Counted from the first letter of the stretch, positions 33,271 to 41,496 are shown. The stretch is 43,503 nt of DNA from Clostridium sp. (GCA_023664775.1 JAMPEW010000026.1:1-43503); one strand, 5' to 3'. Translations and numbers: made by a program. The notes: generated from the sequence alone by a model not told the origin.

Positions 33271-33354
33271 TAAGGTGTGGCAGAAGTAAACTGTATTTAC
33301 TTTCTATCACTTTAGATAAAATATTAAATGGCCTTTAGAAAATAGGAGGATAAA

Positions 33355-34209
33355 ATGTCTCAAAGTATGCCAAAGCGTAAGATAAAAGACAGTGTATTTA
33401 CAAACCTTTTTCAGGATAAAAAATATCTACTCCGTCTGTATCAAACACTTCACCCAGAGGACAGTGATGTGACAGAGGACGATATAAAAGATGTTACCAT
33501 CAAGCATATATTGGTTGACGCAGATTATAATGACCTTGGATTTTCGGTTGGTGATAGACTTGTCATTCTAGTTGAAAGTCAGTCTACATGGACGGTAAAT
33601 ATCATTATTCGTGCATTGATGTATCTGATACAGACATACCACGATTTTTTCAAGCGTACCAAACAAAATCTGTATGGTTCAAAAAAAGTGGATATGCCGA
33701 AGCCTGAATTGTATGTGATTTTTACAGGTGAAAAGCCGGAGAATCCACCTGATACCATATCACTTAGGGAGGATTTTTTTGACGGAGAAAAAATAGCGGT
33801 AGATGCAGAGGTTAAGGTTCTGTATCAAGAGGATGAAAAAAACATAATCGGACAGTATATTATTTTCTGTAAGGTATATAATGAACAGAGGAAGAAATAC
33901 GGACAGACGGAGAAAGCGGTGACGGAAACAATCCGTATCTGTAAGGACAGAAACGTGTTGAAGGAATATCTTGAAGATAAGGAACAGGAGGTGGTAGATA
34001 TGATGATGACATTGTTTGATGATGAATATGTTTTAGAGGCATATGCAGAGGAACGTGAAGATAACAAAGAAAAAGAAACTGAACGAAGAACGGCAGAAAG
34101 AATGATAAGGAAAGGAAAAATGACATTAGAGGAGATTGCGGATTGTGTTCCATCATTGTCATTTGATGATTTAAAGAAAATTGAGGCAGAGGTTATACAG
34201 TTGGCATAG
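33355..34209 (+). CDS. Rpn-family PD-(D/E)XK nuclease/transposase-like protein
   Basis: A 284-residue relative of the gene at 659. It has DSVFTNLFQDKKYLLRLYQ at the front, YNDLGFSVGDRLVILVESQST holding Asn59-Asp60 and Glu74-x-Gln76, and the C-terminal GKMTLEEIADC. It lacks the Lys/Gln-rich front and EQG repeats of the first gene. AGGAGG precedes the ATG. It stands alone between its own promoter and terminator. Confidence 0.85.
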   Translation: MSQSMPKRKIKDSVFTNLFQDKKYLLRLYQTLHPEDSDVTEDDIKDVTIKHILVDADYNDLGFSVGDRLVILVESQSTWTVNIIIRALMYLIQTYHDFFKRTKQNLYGSKKVDMPKPELYVIFTGEKPENPPDTISLREDFFDGEKIAVDAEVKVLYQEDEKNIIGQYIIFCKVYNEQRKKYGQTEKAVTETIRICKDRNVLKEYLEDKEQEVVDMMMTLFDDEYVLEAYAEEREDNKEKETERRTAERMIRKGKMTLEEIADCVPSLSFDDLKKIEAEVIQLA

Positions 34210-34222
34210 TTATCAGATTATG

Positions 34223-34269
34223 GGCTGTCGCTTTAACGATTAGAAGTCGTAAAAATGATAGCCTTTTTT
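34223..34269 (+). terminator. Terminator of the third Rpn gene
   Basis: GGCTGTC (34223-34229) pairs with GATAGCC (34257-34263) with one G-U; inside, ACGA (34236-34239) pairs with TCGT (34247-34250). TTTTTT follows directly. It begins 14 bp past the stop. Confidence 0.75.
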
Positions 34270-34431
34270 CTTTGTTACAGCAAGCTTCGTTTTAGGAAAA
34301 AGAAAATTCGTAAAGCAAATAATATTTAAAAATTCACTTGTAAACAGACCTATTATATCTTAAAATATAACTGCACAGTTTTAAAAGTGTAAAGTGCAAA
34401 AGAAAACATTTGAAGGCATAGGAGATAGATT

Positions 34432-36066
34432 ATGGTTGTTACGGAGCTTTTGGAAAGAAACGCAAAATTATATGGTGATGAGGTTGCCCTTGTTGAGCTT
34501 AATCCTGAGGAGCAGGATAACAGAAGAATTACGTGGAAGGAATTTGAGCTTGTTGAGCCTGACAGATTTCAGCCGTACCGCCGTGAAATTACGTGGAGCG
34601 TGTTTAATGAAAAGGCAAATCGTTTTGCAAATATGCTGATTGGCAGAGGAATAAAGAAGGGCGATAAGGTTGCAATATTGTTGTATAACTGCTTGGAATG
34701 GCTGCCTATTTATTTTGGAGTATTAAAGACAGGGGCTATCGCCGTACCGTTCAATTTCAGATATGATGCGGAGGAAATTCTTTACTGCGCAGAGCTTGCT
34801 GAGGTGGACATGATTGTGTTTGGTCCTGCATTTATCGGACGTATTGAAAATAATGCGGAAAGGCTCTGCAAGGGAAGGCTTCTTATATATGTGGGAGATA
34901 ACTGTCCAAGCTTTGCGGAAAGCTACCATGAGCTTGTTGCCGACTGCTCAAGCCAGACACCTGACATTAAGCTTACGGAGGAGGATTACGGCGCAATTTA
35001 TTTTTCATCGGGAACAACGGGATTTCCAAAGGCTATTTTACATAAGCACCAAAGTCTGATACAGGCGGCTGAGATGGAGCAGAAGCACCATGCAACAGGA
35101 CGAAATGATAATTTCCTCTGTATACCGCCTTTATATCATACAGGCGCAAAGTTCCATTGGATGGGAAGCCTTGTGGCAGGAAGCAAGGCTGTACTTCTGA
35201 AAGGGACGAAGCCGGAGACGATTTTAGATGCAATATCCAAGGAGCAGTGTACGCTCGTGTGGCTTCTTGTGCCTTGGGCACAGGATATACTTGATGCCCT
35301 TGACAGAGGAGATATAAAGCTTTCGGATTACAAGCTTGACCAGTGGAGGCTTATGCATATCGGCGCACAGCCTGTTCCCCCTTCGCTTATCAAACGGTGG
35401 AAGGAGTATTTTCCACATCATGCTTACGACACCAACTATGGACTTTCGGAGTCTACAGGTCCGGGCTGTGTCCATCTCGGCATGGAAAACATACATAAGG
35501 TTGGCGCAATCGGTGTTCCGGGTTACCGTTGGGAATGTAAGATTGTTGATGAAAATGGAACTGTTGTAAAGCAGGGTGATGTTGGCGAGCTTTGTGTAAA
35601 GGGTCCCGGCGTCATGACCTGTTATTATCGCAACGAGGAGGCAACTGCCGAGACGATAAAGGATGGATGGCTTTATACAGGCGACATGGCAATGCAGGAC
35701 GAGGACGGCTTTTATTTCCTTGTTGACAGGAAAAAGGACGTTATTGTAAGCGGAGGCGAAAATATTTATCCGGTTCAGATAGAGGATTTCATAAGAAAAA
35801 ATGATAAGGTTAAGGATGTTGCAGTTATCGGGCTGCCTGACAGACGGCTTGGCGAAAAGACTGCGGCTGTCATAGAGGTTAAGGACGGTTTTGAATGTAC
35901 CACTGAGGAAATCGAGGAGTTTTGTCTTGGACTTCCAAGATACAAGCGTCCGAAGGAGATTATTTTCAGTGAAATTCCAAGAAATGCAACAGGCAAGATA
36001 GAAAAGCCGAAGCTCCGTAAGATTTATGGGGCTGACAGACTTGTGGCAAAGGAAAATATGGCATAG
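34432..36066 (+). CDS. AMP-forming acyl-CoA synthetase
   Basis: Adenylate-forming ligase of 544 residues that would join a carboxylic acid to CoA through an acyl-AMP. Motifs in order: the P-loop-like IYFSSGTTGFPKAILHKH, NYGLSESTG, the GWLYTGDMA and DRKKDVIVSGGENIYP hinge region, and the catalytic-Lys tail PRNATGKIEKPKLRK. Near the front, ITWKEF and ITWSVF about 26 residues apart look like a small internal duplication. The acid cannot be told; medium/long-chain fatty acids are usual, and bile acids are possible but unsupported. It is a single-gene unit ending at a terminator. Confidence 0.88.
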   Translation: MVVTELLERNAKLYGDEVALVELNPEEQDNRRITWKEFELVEPDRFQPYRREITWSVFNEKANRFANMLIGRGIKKGDKVAILLYNCLEWLPIYFGVLKTGAIAVPFNFRYDAEEILYCAELAEVDMIVFGPAFIGRIENNAERLCKGRLLIYVGDNCPSFAESYHELVADCSSQTPDIKLTEEDYGAIYFSSGTTGFPKAILHKHQSLIQAAEMEQKHHATGRNDNFLCIPPLYHTGAKFHWMGSLVAGSKAVLLKGTKPETILDAISKEQCTLVWLLVPWAQDILDALDRGDIKLSDYKLDQWRLMHIGAQPVPPSLIKRWKEYFPHHAYDTNYGLSESTGPGCVHLGMENIHKVGAIGVPGYRWECKIVDENGTVVKQGDVGELCVKGPGVMTCYYRNEEATAETIKDGWLYTGDMAMQDEDGFYFLVDRKKDVIVSGGENIYPVQIEDFIRKNDKVKDVAVIGLPDRRLGEKTAAVIEVKDGFECTTEEIEEFCLGLPRYKRPKEIIFSEIPRNATGKIEKPKLRKIYGADRLVAKENMA

Positions 36067-36085
36067 GATAATTTGTAATTTAAAA

Positions 36086-36150
36086 GGGGCTTGTCAGCGT
36101 AAGTTTAAGTGTGACTTAAATCCTTACTGCGACAGCCCCCCTATTTTTTT
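36086..36150. terminator. Bidirectional terminator
   Basis: Long stem beginning GGGGC (36086-36090) and closing GCCCC (36135-36139), with inner pairings such as TTTAAGT/ACTTAAA. On the plus strand a T-run at 36143-36150 follows; on the minus strand TTTT follows. It serves the acyl-CoA ligase and the convergent CPBP gene, whose stop codon touches the T-run. Confidence 0.85.
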
Positions 36151-36797
36151 TAAATGAAAAGCAATATTAGCACACCCGAAAGGTTAGCGAGAAAGTGTGA
36201 CAGTGTGGAGATTGGTATATTGTGGGTTCTCTTATATACAAGTCCGTAAAATATTGCATTGATAACGATGAACAGCATATCATACAAAATCACGATAACG
36301 CTTCCCGTAGTCATGTGGCAAATGGCAAAAAGCACAGACATAATCACTAAGCTAACCCCAAACGGTAATAGTTTTGAGAGCTGTGGCTGAAAAAAACCTC
36401 TCCAAGCGATTTCTTCACCCAATGCGGCAACGATTAGCTCCACAAGCAAGATTAAAAATTTATCAAATGCAAGAAAGTCAGTACGGTCTGAAATATGCTC
36501 CAAAAACTCAGGCAAAATATATTTTGCCAAGGTAAAACAAAGGATATCTGCTAACGTAGGTATGATAACCAGTAAAATTGTGATTTTATCCTTCAGCAGC
36601 TTTGGAACCGCTTTTAAACTCATAACATCCTTATCCTCCGGCTCCCTTGTAATGAAAAATACGATGATACCGATAAGGAGCGTAATGCTGGTAAGGGTTA
36701 AAGGCTCGCCGTTTACTTCCAGCTTTAAAAAAGCGGATAGTGAAAATGCAATCATAAGTAGTATTGAAATCAGTGATAATGTTTTAATTTTTTTCAT
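36150..36797 (-). CDS. CPBP family intramembrane metalloprotease
   Basis: Multi-span membrane protein of 215 residues (Abi/CAAX protease and bacteriocin-processing family). The glutamate motif is ALGEEIAWRGFFQPQL and the histidine motif is FAICHMTTG; both are needed for the membrane-embedded metal site. It is downstream of and overlaps the tetR gene by 14 bp, with AGGGAGG lying inside the end of tetR, so it is likely co-regulated with it. Substrate unknown; relatives give self-immunity to bacteriocins. Confidence 0.87.
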   Translation of the reverse strand: MKKIKTLSLISILLMIAFSLSAFLKLEVNGEPLTLTSITLLIGIIVFFITREPEDKDVMSLKAVPKLLKDKITILLVIIPTLADILCFTLAKYILPEFLEHISDRTDFLAFDKFLILLVELIVAALGEEIAWRGFFQPQLSKLLPFGVSLVIMSVLFAICHMTTGSVIVILYDMLFIVINAIFYGLVYKRTHNIPISTLSHFLANLSGVLILLFI

Positions 36798-37365
36798 GTT
36801 TACCTCCCTTTAAGGAACTGACAGTACTGTTAAATACATTTGTCAGTGCGTTGATTAATTGTGTTTCGTCATAAACCATTGAATTATTGGCAAATAAGCT
36901 TGCGTACCCGTGAACAAAAATAAACAGGGTAGAAAATAGTTCTTTTGTTTCCTCTGATGATACGTTTAATGTCTGCTGAAAAACGGAAAGAAGCGGTGCA
37001 AGTTCTTCCTGATTTAGCAGATCAGGCATGCTGTTTCCCGAAAATTCGTTGGTTTGAAACAAAAAGCGAAATAAATTCTTTTCCTTAATTGCAAATGTAA
37101 TATAATTCATTCCAATGGCAAGCATGGGATTTCCATAATCTTTTTCCATGTTCATGATATAATTGGAATGATAGTCATCCGCTTTTTTATACACAGCTTT
37201 CTTTATGTCTTCCACAGTTGCAAAATAATATAGCACAGGCTGGGTAGAACAGTTCAGGTGCTCGGAGATGTTTCGTGCGGTAATCCTGTCTGCACCCTCT
37301 TTTTGCAAAATGCTGAAAGCAGAATTTAGTATCATTTCTTTTGTTATTTTTGCTTTTGGCGGCAT
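36784..37365 (-). CDS. TetR family transcriptional regulator
   Basis: A 193-residue repressor-like protein. The N-terminal helix-turn-helix includes ILNSAFSILQKEGADRITAR and NISEHLNCSTQPVLYYF; the rest is the ligand-binding helical domain. ATG 37365 follows AAAGGAG; an in-frame start at 37407 would lie in the palindrome and is rejected. A 36-bp palindrome just upstream overlaps its predicted promoter, implying self-repression and control of the overlapping CPBP gene. Confidence 0.9.
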   Translation of the reverse strand: MPPKAKITKEMILNSAFSILQKEGADRITARNISEHLNCSTQPVLYYFATVEDIKKAVYKKADDYHSNYIMNMEKDYGNPMLAIGMNYITFAIKEKNLFRFLFQTNEFSGNSMPDLLNQEELAPLLSVFQQTLNVSSEETKELFSTLFIFVHGYASLFANNSMVYDETQLINALTNVFNSTVSSLKGGKHEKN

Positions 37366-37382
37366 TGTTTCTCCTTTCTGCG

Positions 37383-37418
37383 AAATATAATTTATGTTAT
37401 ATAACATAAATTATATTT
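37383..37418. promoter_or_regulatory. 36-bp perfect palindrome, likely TetR operator
   Basis: Self-complementary over 36 bp, centre between 37400 and 37401, with core ATGTTATATAACAT. On the minus strand TTGACA (within 37426-37434) and a 17-bp spacer put the -10 TATGTT inside it. No other copy is seen in the window. Confidence 0.75.
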
Positions 37419-37597
37419 TGATTTTTGTCAAGGGGAAAAGAGAGCGAAGATGCAGAGTAGCATCATTTTTAAATCTGATTGAAAACAAAAGTATAATATG
37501 TTAAATTTAAAATGTGGATAAACGAAAAATTTGAATAAAGCAAAAATTGTATGATTGCTTTGTAATGGCGTGATTCGGGAAGAAGTAGGTGAAGTAT

Positions 37598-37840
37598 ATG
37601 AAAAACAAAAAACAGGTTGTTTTATATATCGTATTGCTTCTGACAGGTTTGTTGATGATTATTTTGCAGGCATTTGTATTTGAAGCACCTGATGGCTTTT
37701 TGGGCTTTTTAGTATGTCTGGTCAGCGTCTGGTTGATACTCGGAAGTGTAATTAAATTATGTAAATTAAGTGGTTCGTTTCGTGATAGTACAATTGATAT
37801 GTTGCTCGATATTTTGGATAATATCCTTTGGTTTAAATAA
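37598..37840 (+). CDS. Small two-span membrane protein
   Basis: An 80-residue protein without a family I can name. Two hydrophobic spans are clear (VVLYIVLLLTGLLMIILQAF and GFLGFLVCLVSVWLILGSVI), with a charged C-terminus. ATG 37598 is preferred over the in-frame GTG at 37589, since AGGTG lies about 8 nt before it. It precedes a CPBP protein by 24 bp and is probably co-transcribed; it might be its partner or an immunity-like peptide, but that is a guess. Confidence 0.5.
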   Translation: MKNKKQVVLYIVLLLTGLLMIILQAFVFEAPDGFLGFLVCLVSVWLILGSVIKLCKLSGSFRDSTIDMLLDILDNILWFK

Positions 37841-37864
37841 ATATGGCAACGGTAAGGAGAATAC

Positions 37865-38551
37865 ATGAAAAACCGGATGAAAGACAATAAGTGGCATGTT
37901 TATATGTTTTTAGCGATGTCAGTGCTGTTTTGGGCGGTTGTATCTGATGCATGGGGTTACTCGGAACATTTTTTGACGAAGCTGCCAAATGATTGGAACA
38001 GGTACATTTATGGCTATATAAGCAGGCTGGTGTGGGGAATGCCATTTTTGCTTATTCTTTTAAAAAGAAAACAGGGACAGGTAATTCCGCTGAAACAGCT
38101 ATTTGGATTTCATGTTCATTGGAACTCTTTTTTGTTGGTATTTGCCATTAGTACGATATGTGTGTTGGTAAAAATGTTTTTCATGCACGGTGGCTTTTGG
38201 ATTAATCCAAGTATTATTTTTCCGCAAGTGCTTTGTCATTTTTTCATTGTTGGTTTTGTGGAGGAGCTTGTGTATCGTGGGTATGGGCTGAATGCGTTGT
38301 CCCAATATATGAATGAAAGGAAAGCAAACATGATATCGTGTTTATTTTTTGTAGCATTACATATACCTGCATATCTGATTCATTGGTATTGTGATGGTAT
38401 ATTTTCCCTGACGGCAATGTTGACACAAGTGGGAAGTGTTTTCATATGCGGATTACTGTTTGGCATTGTGTTTAAAAAAAGTAAATCTATATGGGCTTCG
38501 GTAATTCTTCATTTTTGGTATGATTTTGCCGTTGTTGTTTTTATCGGTTAG
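37865..38551 (+). CDS. CPBP family intramembrane metalloprotease
   Basis: Second CPBP/Abi protein in the window, 228 residues, about seven membrane spans. The motif pair is VGFVEELVYRGYGLNAL and FFVALHIPAYL, followed by a third block, ASVILHFWYDF, with the late conserved His. It starts at ATG 37865 behind GGAG. It is only distantly like the one at 36150-36797. Confidence 0.87.
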   Translation: MKNRMKDNKWHVYMFLAMSVLFWAVVSDAWGYSEHFLTKLPNDWNRYIYGYISRLVWGMPFLLILLKRKQGQVIPLKQLFGFHVHWNSFLLVFAISTICVLVKMFFMHGGFWINPSIIFPQVLCHFFIVGFVEELVYRGYGLNALSQYMNERKANMISCLFFVALHIPAYLIHWYCDGIFSLTAMLTQVGSVFICGLLFGIVFKKSKSIWASVILHFWYDFAVVVFIG

Positions 38552-38947
38552 GTTTAGGCTTGACTAACCATAAGATATGAAGTACAATTACAAAAAATTC
38601 TTAGGAGGATTTTGCATGTTAAGTGTGGTTGTGATGGAGAAAATTGCAAAATAAATATTGCAGGGATGATTTTTAGCTTACGTTAGGAGTCTGCCCGTTT
38701 GTTGACAACTAAGTTGTCAGCGTTTTCGCCTTTACATGCTTAATATTGTGGTATACTTCCATAGATAATTTTGCGTGGCATCTGTCATGCTGTTTTTATT
38801 TAATAGATTAATCATATCAAGATTAAAAGACCATAGTATCTGAATGAATGAGGGTAGTTGTGGTCTTTTTTGTTTTTGTAAATCACTGTTTTGGGTAAGG
38901 TGAAAATTTTATAGTCGATTGCAGAATAAATTTGAAGGAGAATAGAA
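38552..38947. other. Intergenic region with a mini-ORF and hairpins
   Basis: About 400 bp. It holds a 12-codon frame (38616-38654, product MLSVVVMEKIAK) with a very good AGGAGG 7 nt upstream; a GACAAC-TAA-GTTGTC hairpin near 38703-38717; a weak promoter-like TATACT at 38752-38757; and a hairpin ending at 38875 (AAAAGACCA 38825-38833 with TGGTCTTTT 38861-38869, then T-run). The last two could bound a small RNA of roughly 110 nt. None is proven. Confidence 0.35.
38825..38875 (+). terminator. Terminator-like hairpin before the methyltransferase
   Basis: A 9-bp stem with a 27-nt loop, then TTTTTTG and another T-run. It could end read-through from the CPBP gene or a small RNA. Confidence 0.55.
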
Positions 38948-39721
38948 ATGGAACATATTAAAAAATCAATGGGAAACAAAAGGCAAGCTACAATGAGAAG
39001 TGAACACTACAGAAACTATTTTAAGGTTCCCTTTATGATGGGACCAAACTGTTTAAGATTTTTGGATGAATTGCTGGAGGAATATCCATTGCAATTTACA
39101 TCTGATAATTTGGTTTTGGATTTGGGATGTGGAAGCGGCATAACCAGCCTGTTTATTGCAAAGGAAACAGGAGCAACAGTATATGCAAATGATTTATGGA
39201 TATCGGAAAAAGAAAACCGAAAGCATTTTACAGATTGGAACATGCAGGATAGGATAATTCCTGTATGTGAAGATGCTGCAAATTTGCAGTTTGATAAGGA
39301 AATGTTTGATGCAGTGATAAGCATTGATTCGTATCACTATTTTGCAGGAAAAGAGGGATTTTTTGTCGATAATATTTTGCCGTATGTAAAGCGTGGTGGC
39401 ATTGTATTGATTGCAATTCCCGGTATCAGACACGAATATGATGGACAAAGTAAGGAGCTGCTTACACCATGGTTAGGAGAAGATGCCTACATGTTTCAAA
39501 GTGCTGACTTCTGGAAACGGATGATTGGAGGTCATAAAGACATAGAAGCTGTCAGGACATGGGAGCTGTCATCCTTTGAATTGCCTTGGCAGGAATGGTT
39601 TGATACGAAGCACGAATTTGCATTGAATGATGAAAAATATTTTGAAAACTATATTAAGCCGTTCACAACCTTTGTTGGAATTATGGTTAGGAAAGCGAAA
39701 GCTGGCAATGCTTTTGAATAA
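38948..39721 (+). CDS. SAM-dependent methyltransferase
   Basis: Class I methyltransferase of 257 residues. The SAM-binding loop is LVLDLGCGSGITSLF (about 55-69), with the acidic post-II residue in VYANDLW and motif IV FDAVISIDSYHYF. It resembles the cyclopropane-fatty-acid/UbiE-like group, but the substrate is not clear. GAAGGAG precedes the ATG. It is a single gene. Confidence 0.85.
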   Translation: MEHIKKSMGNKRQATMRSEHYRNYFKVPFMMGPNCLRFLDELLEEYPLQFTSDNLVLDLGCGSGITSLFIAKETGATVYANDLWISEKENRKHFTDWNMQDRIIPVCEDAANLQFDKEMFDAVISIDSYHYFAGKEGFFVDNILPYVKRGGIVLIAIPGIRHEYDGQSKELLTPWLGEDAYMFQSADFWKRMIGGHKDIEAVRTWELSSFELPWQEWFDTKHEFALNDEKYFENYIKPFTTFVGIMVRKAKAGNAFE

Positions 39722-39778
39722 GGATGCAGGGATGTTAAAAAATGAGCGTGCCGGTTTGGTATTCTTGGAGAAAAATTA

Positions 39779-39807
39779 TTGAAAACCTATAATATCTATG
39801 TTATATT
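39779..39807 (+). promoter_or_regulatory. Promoter of the antisense RNA, locus 2
   Basis: TTGAAA (39779-39784), 17-bp spacer, TATATT (39802-39807). It predicts a start near 39814. Confidence 0.6.
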
Positions 39808-39813
39808 AAGCAT

Positions 39814-39912
39814 AGAAAAGAGGAAAGCCATAGAAGCGGCTACCCTCAAATAGTGATTAGCTACATTACGCAGCCGTCAACTAGTGCGAATAGTTGGCGG
39901 CTATTTTCTTTT
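39814..39912 (+). ncRNA. Probable antitoxin RNA of a type I system
   Basis: Predicted transcript of about 95-100 nt. It ends in a strong terminator: AGCCGTCAACTA (39872-39883) pairs with TAGTTGGCGGCT (39891-39902), then ATTTTCTTTT. The terminator lies exactly over the stop codon of the opposite small gene, so this RNA overlaps the 3' end of that mRNA, the layout of TxpA/RatA-like type I systems. The RNA itself is predicted from promoter and terminator alone. Confidence 0.55.
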
Positions 39913-39996
39913 GTCCTTGAAAATCTTATAACAAAGACTTACAAGAGCTACAATGAATATCCCAATTTGGATTAAATCCGCATATGTAATATACAT
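39901..39996 (-). CDS. Small membrane toxin-like peptide (type I toxin)
   Basis: A 31-residue peptide with one membrane helix between MYITYADLIQ and a basic end, FKDKRK. It has a strong AAGGAGGG ribosome site, 8 nt spacing. An ATG five bases upstream is out of frame. This resembles holin-like type I toxins of Firmicutes. The leftward promoter is TTGTTT (40118-40113), 17 bp, TATATT (40095-40090), giving an 85-nt leader where CGGAGGG-TAAG-CCCTCCG and CTCCG-TCA-CGGAG compete; both can affect the ribosome site. Its residue pattern matches the peptide at 30460-30543. Confidence 0.65.
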   Translation of the reverse strand: MYITYADLIQIGIFIVALVSLCYKIFKDKRK

Positions 39997-40089
39997 CGCA
40001 TCACCCTCCTTCCTCTTTTGAATTTCGGAGGGCTTACCCTCCGTGACGGAGAGCAGCCGCCTTTGGCTCTATGGTTTTCCCGTGCTGAT

Positions 40090-40118
40090 AATATATCATA
40101 CATTCCTATCGTAAACAA
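40090..40118 (-). promoter_or_regulatory. Promoter of the small toxin gene, locus 2
   Basis: On the minus strand TTGTTT (40118-40113), 17-bp spacer, TATATT (40095-40090). It predicts a transcript start near 40083. Confidence 0.5.
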
Positions 40119-40230
40119 GTAACTTGTCTGTTTTGCCATTTCATTATATATCATTGCAAACAAAAGAACAGTATGGTATAAAAACAACATAGAAGCAGTT
40201 AGGATAATAAGGGAATGGAGTGATTTATCA

Positions 40231-40389
40231 ATGCTATATTTAAGACCATATAAAAAAGAAGACGCAAAGACCATTCTTTCGTGGTGTGAGGATGAAACGG
40301 TATTTAGAAAATGGATTGGTGGGAACTGGAAAATTTGCGAGCTGGAGCTAAAGCGGGAGGATTACCTTTTGCACAAAGAAAAATATTAA
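40231..40389 (+). pseudogene. N-terminal fragment of a GNAT acetyltransferase
   Basis: A 52-codon frame starting MLYLRPYKKEDAKTILSWC, the usual opening of RimJ/RimL-like acetyltransferases, including ETVFRKWIGG. It stops after about a third of the domain, before the acetyl-CoA loop, and no continuation is found in the other frames. GGAATGGAG lies about 12 nt upstream. Confidence 0.6.
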
Positions 40390-40454
40390 TGAATGGGTAA
40401 TGGTAAATTTGTTTACGTCAAGCAATAATCAAGTTCAGCGAAAGGAGAACATGA

Positions 40455-40898
40455 ATGATACAGATAAGGGTAATGACAATTTTGGATTATGACGGAATTT
40501 ATGATTTGTGGCTTCAGACATCGGGAATGGGGCTGAATCTGACAGATGACAGCAGGGAGGGGATTGCGAAATATTTAAAGCGTAATCCTGCGTCGTGCTT
40601 TGTTGCAGAAGATGACGGCAAAATCATAGGTGTAATTCTTGCGGGACATGATGGCAGGAGGGGATATATTTACCATACCGCTGTGACGGCAAGCCATAGA
40701 GGGCAGGGCATAGCCAAAAGACTTGTAGACAATGCAATGGATGCGTTAGATAAAGAGGGCATACATAAGGTGGCTTTGGTTGCGTTTTCCCAAAATAAAT
40801 TGGGAAATGTATTTTGGGAAAACATGGGGTTTACGGTCAGGGATGACTTGATATACCGAAATAAAAATATACATGAGCTTCAGAGGATAGACAGTTAA
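40455..40898 (+). CDS. GNAT family N-acetyltransferase
   Basis: A 147-residue RimI-like acetyltransferase with the complete acetyl-CoA loop HTAVTASHRGQGIAKRLVD and the C-terminal NVFWENMGFTVRDDLIYRNK. AAAGGAG precedes the ATG. It follows the truncated GNAT but belongs to a different subfamily. The substrate is unknown. Confidence 0.88.
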   Translation: MIQIRVMTILDYDGIYDLWLQTSGMGLNLTDDSREGIAKYLKRNPASCFVAEDDGKIIGVILAGHDGRRGYIYHTAVTASHRGQGIAKRLVDNAMDALDKEGIHKVALVAFSQNKLGNVFWENMGFTVRDDLIYRNKNIHELQRIDS

Positions 40899-40923
40899 AA
40901 CCATATAAATTCCAAAGTTAAAC

Positions 40924-41017
40924 ACAATTTCGTTGTAAAAAATGTAGTGTACGACGAATTTTCGCTGTAAAAAATGTAATCGCATGACAAATTTTCGTTG
41001 TAATTTTTGTGAATATG
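40924..41017 (+). repeat. Three 30-33-bp direct repeats encoding FRCxxC
   Basis: Units at 40924-40953, 40954-40986 and 40987-41017. Units 2 and 3 are in frame with the next gene fragment and code for TNFRCKKC and TNFRCNFC, an 11-residue CxxC repeat. Unit 1 lacks about two bases, which breaks the frame. Confidence 0.6.
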
Positions 41018-41403
41018 AAGCGACAGGACTTAATCAGTGTACACTCTTAAACGGCAGCGGCTTATTTTCTGAATTTAAAGGTGCACTTACGGAGCAATAT
41101 GTTTGTCAACAGCTTAAAACCATAGATGATATGGGTATTTATTATTACACAAATGACAGGGGTTCCTGTGAAGTGGATTTTATTGTTGATAATGGCGTAA
41201 GCGTAGTGCCTGTGGAGGTTAAGGCAGAGGTCAATCTGAAGGCAAAAAGCCTTAAAATATATTATGAGAAATTTGCACCTGAAATTTCTGTCCGAACATC
41301 AATGACAGATTATAAAAAAGAGGCTTGGATTGTCAATTTGCCTCTGTATGCCGTGGAAAAAATTTGTGAGGAATATCCCGACCAAAATCTAATGAATGAT
41401 TAA
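40948..41403 (+). pseudogene. C-terminal fragment of a DUF4143 ATPase with CxxC repeats
   Basis: Matches the C-terminal half of Lachnospiraceae-type AAA ATPases with a DUF4143 (PD-(D/E)XK-like) domain: FSEFKGALTEQYVCQQL, YYYTNDRGSCEVDFIVDNG and VPVEVKAEVNLKAKSLK are all recognised, and end with LPLYAVEKI. The AAA part with the Walker motifs is absent; in its place are the CxxC repeats. The first Met is at 40984, with no ribosome site. It is probably a dead remnant, though the D and E-V-K residues of the nuclease-like site remain. Confidence 0.7.
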
Positions 41404-41496
41404 CATTTGACGATATTATAAATATAGGGTATGATAGGGATTGTAGATACTTACAATTCATTTATGAATTTTCGTACGAAACAAGGAGGTGTCGGT

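Noticed and set aside
34432-36066. Acyl-CoA ligase as a bile acid-CoA ligase (BaiB) working with the bile salt hydrolase
   Set aside because: No other bai genes are present, the genes are 12 kb apart, and the motifs are general to acyl-CoA ligases.
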